Assembly (NCBI GenBank): GCA_004352715.1
Contig: SCFE01000045.1
Location: 129,584-193,583, forward strand
Length of the DNA: 64,000 nt
Source of the DNA: Hofstenia miamia
Lineage: Eukaryota; Xenacoelomorpha; Acoela
Reading direction: 5' to 3'
The translations under genes and the position numbers were made by a program. This document shows, piece after piece, positions 57,319 through 64,000 of the stretch. The notes beneath the pieces were generated by a model, which saw only the letters and a list, made by a program, of their open reading frames with translations, had not been told where the DNA came from and searched no databases. Numbering within the stretch: the first letter of the stretch is position 1; each line of letters starts with the position of its first letter.

Positions 57319-58035
57319 ATGATATTCAGTGTTACTTTCAATGAGAGCGACTTTGTGGCTCACAACGCAAATTTATCAAGGAACCTGGTAAAACGAATTA
57401 AAGAGGGATACATGGGCAAAGTAAACGTGTTCATGATGTTATCAAATACCGACCAAATTTCAGATTTGCGAATGGATACAACCTCGTTGCAAGCTCAATG
57501 CGATTCACTTCAGAATATTTTTAATGCTGGTGTCAACACACCTACACTTTGCAAGCAAAGCAAGAAGCCTAAAGGAATACGTTCTTCCCCAATATAAAAA
57601 TATCTTTGACTCAAAATACGTTTATGGTAATATTTCTAGAAGAATATATTCACAACCAATGAAAAAAATTTGGTTTTGAATCGTCTTTAGACGAAATACG
57701 CCTGAAATAGATCCACCTCCAACTTTGATTCGAAAGTATGTTGCTAATCCTGTCAAAACAGGGATTTCACCTTAAAGTCCTAAAAGATAGAACTGGAATT
57801 GATAGCTGCAAGTATTTCGAAATCATTGATAATTAAGTGCACTATTCCAAATATATTATGGATAGCTCGTGAATTTCCAGGGCGATATTTTCGACCTCAC
57901 ACCACAAGTAATATAAGCAAATCCACATCAAATGTCCCATATACCACTAAAAGGAGTGAAAATTTGCTGCAAGATGGCCACAACAATTTTCACAACAATG
58001 CTATAAAATATATAATTACAAAAAGTTGTTTGTAG
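57319..58035 (+). pseudogene. Unrecognised coding-like debris
   Basis: Two open stretches: 57319-57597 (SDFVAHNANLSRNLVKRIKEG then SLQNIFNAGVNTPTLCKQSKK) and 57799-58035, with broken frames between. The first ends in a short linker of the kind seen near the C-terminus of some transposases with SWIM-type fingers, but no finger is visible. It lies in a receptor intron on the opposite strand. Function not assigned. Confidence 0.3.
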
Positions 58036-58570
58036 AAAACAAGGAATTATAATATTTATTTAGATACTTATAACCATGTTTAGATATAAATAAATTGTCT
58101 TAGAAAATATCGCTTTTATGAAAAAGCACTTTTTTACTCAAACAGTTGCTTTATTAGTTTAGATATTGTAAATAATGACTATATATTTTTTGCACTAAAT
58201 GAAGATGTATATTCTACATGTATATAATGTATATAATTACTTTAAGTTTGTTGTTTTAAAAAAGAAATTATTTGTTTGCATTTTTTCAGAAAAAGAAATA
58301 AGGAGTCACTTTGAAGATAAGTTATTAAAGAAAAAACTAAAAAACCATACGTAGGCGGAATTATGTCTCTTAAGCCTTTGAAAAATTTATCATTTATGGA
58401 ATTTAACCGACAAGAAGCTGTATAAAGTGAGGCTGATTTGAATAAGACAATGAATATTGGTTTGTTGTTTATAGTATGAAACAATGACATCATCAACACC
58501 TCGGCCAGGTCGGATAGACTTAAGAATATACCCCTAAAAATATATTTCAATATACAGTATAATGGCAAAA

Positions 58571-58833
58571 TCACATTATAAGGTTGAGATGTTCTAGCAC
58601 AATAGATTTGGCACAATTTGTCCTTTGATAAAAATAGTGGTAAAACTTTGGCTCTTTCAATTGAGAAGTGCCAACTTCCATTTTAGTGTGTCCCTTAACT
58701 AAATACTTCAATTCAATTGTAAGATTTAATTGATTCGCCGGCACAAACAGAACATTATAAGCAGCTTCGCAGTTGTTTTGCTGACCACATCTACCAGACC
58801 ATGTGAACAAATTTTCATAGTTAGCCCATAAAA
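58571..58833 (-). CDS. Candidate terminal exon of an unassigned Cys-containing protein
   Basis: After a good acceptor (...TTTATTTCAG at 58835-58834) the frame runs 87 codons to a TGA at 58571-58573: LWANYENLFTWSGRCGQQNN, then CEAAYNVLFVPANQLNLTIE, then ...YFYQRTNCAKSIVLEHLNLIM. It enters in phase 1, which fits the exon at 59510-59609. The two could form the end of a small protein nested in the receptor gene. Alternatively it is a real receptor exon with a donor I could not place. I do not recognise the domain. Confidence 0.35.
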
Positions 58834-59509
58834 CTGAAATAAAATGTTTCGTCAGTACAGATGCAAATAGCTTTGTAGTAAATTTCCTATAGAGTTCAGT
58901 CCAATATGAATTGCAACACTCCTTGGAAAGAGGAATTATGCAGATTAATAGTGTTCGAGTGCGCAAGACTTGAGCAGATTGAACTTCAATACCCCATACA
59001 ATAGTTAGGAGTGTCCTTCGCATATTGCCTATCATGTGCTTTTTCTATTCTTATCCTTTCTCGAAGTGTGACATGAGTGGTGCATACTTCTTCGGCAATA
59101 TTATTATATTAAGTGATGAATATTTATCACAAAAATTCTTTCCTGGAGAAACTCCTTATAATTTTCTTTCTAACAAATTTGAGCTTCGATTTATATTCTG
59201 CATATATCGTGTTTATTGAAGTTCCTGGTTACAAAATTTTGCATTCTTGTAAATACTGCAAACGCAATGACTAGTGCGACCCAATTTTGGCATAACACAA
59301 ACCCATTTTTTTGACCTAACCAATTGAAAATTGGTCAACAAAGGTTTAGAAAATGAATTATATCAAACACTACAATGATTAAAGTGACAAATTTCCAAAC
59401 AGAAAATTTCTATCTTTACAAAGCAGCTACTTCAAGACTGACAAACCTCACCCAACGGAACATGTTTTGATGTGCATGATTGGATTTAGTAAACTTTTCA
59501 ATAAAATAC
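58834..59509. other. No feature recognised
   Basis: Sequence between the two candidate exons. A 64-codon plus-strand frame (59025-59219) has no recognisable domain. Confidence 0.4.
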
Positions 59510-59609
59510 CTTCTTTTGTGCAGTTCATGTTTTCCAACATGTCTCGCTCGCAAATTTGTCCTCTTATGTAATCCTGAAAAGCACATCTGTCTTCTTTAAA
59601 ATCAAAATT
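59510..59609 (-). CDS. Candidate exon of an unassigned Cys-containing protein
   Basis: 100 nt with acceptor ...TGACATTCAG and donor GTATTT; phase 0 in, phase 1 out. It encodes NFDFKEDRCAFQDYIRGQIC then ERDMLENMNCTKE. Three Cys in 33 residues and one N-glycosylation site suggest a secreted or extracellular module. Phase 0 entry does not fit the Ig exon upstream (60186-60449, phase 1 out), so it is probably not in the same transcript. Confidence 0.35.
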
Positions 59610-60185
59610 CTGAATGTCAGTTTATACTTGCATGATAGAATATTTTGTAGATTCTGTTTTTTTTTCGATGATGTAAATTACTAAACAGAGCCGAGCATGC
59701 AAAACAACAAGAATTGAATTGCATCATTGAAATTAAAACCTTCAAGCTAAGAAAAATGTCTAAGAAGGACAAATTTTGACTTCACTCTGAAAGCACGCCG
59801 ATTTTGACTTTATTTTAAATGTATCGACTTTTGGGTCACTCCAGAAATAACTTTCAAGGAGGACCAAAAATGCTAAAAACCTTGTCATGCCGAAGCGTTT
59901 TTCTACTCTAATTTCTAACATGTGAACCCTTATATAGTATTGAAAATATCATTTCGTGTAATTTACACGGGTTCCGCTAGTAAATTAAAAAGCTTTGAAT
60001 TGCAGAAACCTCAATAGATTAATGCCTTAAATTGATAGGATTTCATTGAAGACATAACATAGCAGCAAGTTATAAAAAATTTCTTAAAACAGCAAAGTTT
60101 ACTTTCAGTATTTCGTATATTACTCATCGGGAATTTTAATGCAATTGCGCTTATGTTTATATTAAAAGTTTACAGCGTAACTTAC
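59610..60185. other. Intron, no feature recognised
   Basis: AT-rich; nothing supported. Confidence 0.5.
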
Positions 60186-60449
60186 ATTCAACCACCAAAT
60201 AAGCATGAGTTTTATCAGAATACTGATTGAAAGCATCGCAGGTATATTGACCAGCGTCAGATAGTTGAACGTTGTAAATCCAGTGTGATATAGAGTGATT
60301 GTGTACAGTATGAAGAGTTCTGCCATTCTTCAATAACTTCATAGTGGGTATTGGTGTTGCCATGGCATTGTCTCTGCATTGGAGAGCTCTATTTTCACCA
60401 ACTCGCGTACGGTTAAAAGGATGAATTTGAAATCGTAGAGACGCTCGGA
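60186..60449 (-). CDS. Receptor gene: most N-terminal visible Ig domain exon
   Basis: 264 nt, 88 codons, phase 1 in and out; acceptor ...TTCCCTTTTAG, donor GTAAGTT. It encodes RASLRFQIHPFNRTRVGENR, then ALQCRDN (first Cys) and VQLSDAGQYTCDAFNQ (D-x-G-x-Y-x-C), ending in AYLVVE. The core Trp position reads MKLL. Further N-terminal exons and the signal peptide must lie beyond this exon. Confidence 0.82.
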
Positions 60450-60879
60450 CTAAAAGGGAATATCAAGTTTTAATCACGGGAAATATAATACAAATGACTA
60501 GAACAGCTAAAATATTAGCCTAACTTATGCTACATATCAACTTTTTGTTAACTTAATGAAAATAATTTTGGAAAACTACAGATTAATAGTTAATATTTCA
60601 AAATAATGTAATGAAACGAAAATAAACATTTACATTTCCCAGCAAAACGTTTCTTAACATAGAGAATCTTATTTTGCAGTAGTCCCATTTCGCGTAAATA
60701 GCAGGCGAAACATTAACATTTAGTATTCTCACAAATTGCTCTCTGAATTTTATATTTAACAATAAAAAATAACTATATAGCAATTATTTTGGTAAAATTC
60801 AATTTCTGACAATACTTAAGAAGAAACTTAAGGTACATCTAGCATAAAACCAAATTTTAAAGACCCCAGTTAACAACTA
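60450..60879. other. No exon established
   Basis: A minus-strand stretch at about 60650-60730 (ending ...ILYVKKRFAGK before a GTAAATG donor-like site) would match phase 1, but no acceptor for its frame is visible. Confidence 0.35.
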
Positions 60880-61554
60880 CAGTCAATTACCCTTTATCCA
60901 TATGGGTGTTTCCGGATTTTCGGTTTATTTATACACTTTCTTAAGTCCGAATTATTCATTGTTTTTCTCTAATAAAACTATCGGTTAATCCGATACTGTT
61001 AATCAGCAAATCCGTTGTAAATTTCTGCACCAAATGTCACTTTGCAATTGCACCCGCTTAAACCGTATCAAAATTTGATCATTCAGTAGTTTTTTTAAAT
61101 AAAACACTTATTTTAGTAATCGTATAATGTATACAAGTACACGCGGCGCTGTCACTCATTAATCACGGACGATACATTTTGATTTGTGAAATTGTTACAT
61201 GTTCGTATAATACATTTTGATTTAATTTAATACACTGTACATGTGTAAAAAAATGTTTTTGATTCGTTCTTTGAAGTGAGGACGTGGGTAGCTATCCCAT
61301 TTTTTTCCAGATATTCCTTGTCAGAAAATTGTTGACGCAATTTCGTGATTATTTTCAACAGGCATTCTTTTTAAATCTTGACAGGCTTGTTTTCATTTCG
61401 GTTCTACCTCAGCAACAACCTATCCCTCCCATAAATTCCATATTTTCAATGATATCGGAGTTGAAATTTTCAAATTCACATAATATGGATTTCGAATAAT
61501 CCGGACAAAAACCGGTTGTCCACCAGGATACGGATAAGGCGGAATTGACTCTAG
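60880..61554. mobile_element. Pogo/Tc1-like non-autonomous element
   Basis: Ends TA|cagtcaattacccttt at the left and, read inward from the right, ctagagtcaattccgcctta preceded by TA; TA target duplications at 60878-60879 and 61555-61556. Inner sequence rich in TTATCCG/CGGATTA-type strings at both sides, as in pogo/Tigger MITEs. About 675 bp, no transposase frame. Confidence 0.6.
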
Positions 61555-61556
61555 TA

Positions 61557-63029
61557 AAATTAGTGATTGATCTAATGACCTATCAGAGAAATAACCCATT
61601 GCCGCTTAAAATCACAGATTTATTATATCATTCAAAACACTCATATGCAGAGGATAATTAAATTATTACTAATGTAAGTTCAAAATCACACTGCTATAAA
61701 AACAATTCACCCCCGGAATTGGTTATAACACGAATTTTTAGCGCGCTTAACATTAATTAACCATATTCATTTGCTTAATTTGAAATTTGGCTATTGTTTT
61801 AAAAAATTAATTAGTAAAAATAACTTTATTAAACCCCAAAACAGATTATTAACTTTATTAATTTTAAAATGAAATATTAACTTTTGTTTATATAATAGCT
61901 TTTTATATAAGCCTATCTTTCAAAATTTATTTTTACAAATTTTGCAAAAATTAGAGTTAGTGGTTAAAAATTAATTTTATTAAATTATGCTGATCAAGTA
62001 ATCTTTAAAATAATCCTCAAAAAGCAATTAAAATTTAGATTCACAAAATATTTCCTTTCCACTTTCCAATTTAAAAAATGGTCTTAGAAGATTTAAGACT
62101 ACAGGGTCTAGACACACAATACTTGGGTTGAGTGAAAAATTTTTTCTTAATATTTACCATGCCATCCCTCTAGAAACTTGCCAAATAGCCTAAAAGTGGC
62201 TTTTGGTAAGTTTGGTGAAGTAGGCATCAGAACCCGGCCACCTGCCCGAGTTTAAAGTCACGGAAATGTCAAATTTCTGAACTTACGTATAACTAATGAA
62301 CCATAGCTCACAGAAAGATGATTTTTGGCTCAAAAGATGTGGAATTGCCATGTTTCGATGTCACCTAAGAGCATTTTTTGTGTAAACCAACTCATTATAG
62401 AGCTAATGAAAAAAAACCAAATTTTTGCGTAAATTCGAAAAATAAAAAATAGTTCAGATGGAGCTAGTCAGCGCGCATCTGTGGATATGTAACCCTAATC
62501 CATAACGTCAAAAATCGCAGAGTAATAGCGTTCCGAAATGCATCAGTTGACATCGTTAAATAGAAATTCGAAACTTGTAATAAACGAAAGTGCTAATAAC
62601 GCAAAGGGACTAATAATTAAAAATATAATATTAACATTGTAATATAGAATTTAAGGATTTCTAAAAATTGCTTAAAAGAGCTAAGGAATTGAATAAGAAT
62701 TGGCAGAGTACTGGCTGTCTAAATATAGACAAGTCAGTATAGTAGAAAGCCAAAATATAACAGAATGCAATAATGTATAGAAGATAAATGGATCCAAATA
62801 TTGTATTATTAGACGGATGCCAAACTATTATATCAGAAAGTCATTCAAATATATTAAATGCACTATTTTGTATCGGATCTTTAATAATAGATATCTCATT
62901 ATAGTTTAACCCGAATTGGTGCATAAGAGGCATTGATGTACTATATTTTGACGGACTAGTTTGTATGTATTAAGATAGTTTGTATGTATTAAGATTATTT
63001 AAGGATTATTATTGGATAATTGTAAATTA
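61557..63029. other. No gene seen
   Basis: AT-rich. A 19-bp tandem repeat (gtttgtatgtattaagata) occurs at about 62958-62997. Confidence 0.5.
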
Positions 63030-64000
63030 AAGCTGATAGCATGCTGTCAAGAAAAGGATTAACAAGTGAGATATGCACAAAAGTATTAAAAATTGATGAT
63101 GCAACAATTATTTTTACTGCCTAGTAGGGAATTTCCTGCTGGCCAACTTCCATCAAAAAGAAATGTAATTGAAATACTGTGGGAAAAAAAATGAAACACA
63201 AAAGAAGCAGCAACAAAAATTGCAAAAGAAATTATTGACATTTGGCCGTTTTTTTACAGTTTATCCATCTTCTAAATCATATGTCCAAAAAAGTGCTGGA
63301 TTTAGTGGAAACATTTAACCAATTGGTCAAATATCCCAAAGCTAAACGAGGTCAAACTTTCAATGAAAAATTTAAAAAATTTGCCGAAAACTGAGACCGT
63401 TGTCGATATTTTTTGCAATGATGATCAACAAAAACGTGAGATTGAAATATCTTTTCAACTAAAAATGACTGCAGTGGAATATGAGTTCCATAAAGACAAA
63501 CGAGGAGAAAGATTAGGGAAATGTTTTAAAGTACCAGAGAAATTGACCAGTGCTGACCTGAATTTTAAACGACAATGCATTGATAACATTGCAACTAGAG
63601 AACAGTCTTCAACTTCTACATTAGTCGAAGATGCTTCACCAAAATGTCCACAAGGTAGTGATTCGACAGAGTCGATGGAATTTATGTGGATGGAAAAAGA
63701 GATGCCACTCTGATATTAAAGGAAGAGCACGGAAAATACTCCAGGAAGGTCGACATCGAAGAACATGTGGTCATAGTTTGACAACCAAGTGAACTTTATT
63801 TGTCTCATGTTTATCCAGAATCTGGAACTGGTTTAAGCATTGCCTCAGCCGTATATGAAGTGATTAAAGATACAGATCTGGCTGGAAAACTAACCATTAT
63901 TGAAAGTAATAGAACTCCTACTATGACAGGGCACATAAGAGAGCTATTCGAAATTTGGAAGAGTTGTTGCATAAACCTCTACAGTGGGCTCATTTGTCTC
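63030..64000 (+). pseudogene. Broken transposase-like ORF, runs off the window
   Basis: Collinear coding pieces in shifting frames: LPSKRNVIEI, stop, TKEAATKIAKEIIDIWPF (about 63150-63255); an open 116-codon stretch (63363-63713) with FCNDDQQKREIEISFQLKM and RLGKCFKVPEKLTSADLNFK; then DGKRDATLILKEEHGKYSRK, EEHVVIV, stop, GKLTIIESNRTPTMTGHIRE (about 63690-63945) and an ending like LHKPLQWAHL. Proteins with this order are familiar as uncharacterised, probably transposon-derived proteins in many invertebrates. The acidic positions resemble a DDE-type core, but I cannot name the superfamily. At least three stops or frameshifts. Confidence 0.5.

Larger units (their letters stand above)
37032..60449 (-). 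other. Ig/FN3 single-pass membrane receptor or adhesion protein gene (exon set)
   Basis: A host gene read from high to low coordinates. Exons: Ig 60449-60186, Ig 55628-55350, Ig 52851-52540, Ig 48542-48381 plus 47472-47320, FN3 39419-39102, transmembrane 37202-37032. Each has AG/GT borders, each enters and leaves in phase 1, and the joined frame is open. Phase-1 exons with whole Ig/FN3 domains are usual for extracellular modular proteins. Ig domains followed by one FN3 and a transmembrane segment is the order seen in nephrin-type proteins, but the family cannot be fixed from these exons. Signal peptide, further Ig exons and cytoplasmic tail are outside the window or unrecognised. Introns are 0.9-7.9 kb and carry transposons. 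Confidence 0.8.

Noticed and set aside
60598-60783. Additional receptor exon ending at a GTAAATG site
   Set aside because: The phase-compatible frame meets a stop with no acceptor after it; the other open frame leaves in the wrong phase.
1-64000. A novel multi-gene defence or biosynthetic system
   Set aside because: The window is host exons plus mobile-element debris; no co-oriented cluster of intact unknown genes exists.

Overview
The window is a piece of an AT-rich animal genome. It holds spliced host exons with GT-AG introns, long introns, and many decayed transposable elements from several classes. No bacterial operon, CRISPR, tRNA or rRNA structure is visible. The two host genes (an SLC23-type transporter and an Ig/FN3 receptor), together with L2/CR1-like elements carrying a 2A-like motif, hAT MITEs and a Ty3-type element, point to an invertebrate metazoan. 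I cannot name the species. The assembly is draft quality. It has five N gaps (two of exactly 1000 N) and two single-N joins flanked by duplicated sequence.

Layout. 1-7.2 kb: a dead Tc1/mariner transposase (minus), then two head-to-tail copies of an R4/Dong-like, restriction-like-endonuclease (REL) non-LTR retrotransposon set between (TAA)n tracts. 8-11.3 kb: a decayed jockey/CR1-like element (minus). 13.3-17.25 kb: two hAT-type MITEs, each with an 8-bp target duplication, plus unassigned coding debris. 17.26-20 kb: two L2/CR1-like 3' parts (plus). 20.3-22.4 kb: the 5' half of an L2-like element (minus) with an esterase-type ORF1 and a 2A-like NPGP motif. 23.0-24.2 kb: the first two recognisable exons of an SLC23 nucleobase/ascorbate transporter (plus). 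The rest of that gene is not found. 24.9-33.8 kb: a gap-ridden Ty3-type LTR retrotransposon (minus) facing a 1-kb inverted partial copy. 34.2-36.3 kb: duplicated sequence around a single N, and a dispersed repeat.

37.0-60.45 kb: one host gene on the minus strand, read from high to low coordinates. It has three single-exon Ig domains, one Ig domain split over two exons, one FN3 domain, and a transmembrane exon. All inferred junctions from the first Ig to the transmembrane exon are phase 1, so the exons join in frame. Its introns hold a CR1-like fragment, a mariner-type element with long inverted repeats, a palindromic MITE, and a third, very old REL-endo relative. Two further coding-like minus-strand exons at 58.6-59.6 kb do not fit the Ig phase and may be a separate small gene. 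60.9-64 kb: a pogo-like MITE and a broken transposase-like ORF.

The SLC23 gene (plus) and the receptor gene (minus) point towards each other across the Ty3 cluster. I found no convincing undescribed system. The most interesting items are the TAA-flanked REL elements, the altered 2A motif, the esterase ORF1 with a changed block-I motif, the hAT MITEs with distinct subterminal motifs, and the unplaced cysteine-rich exon pair.
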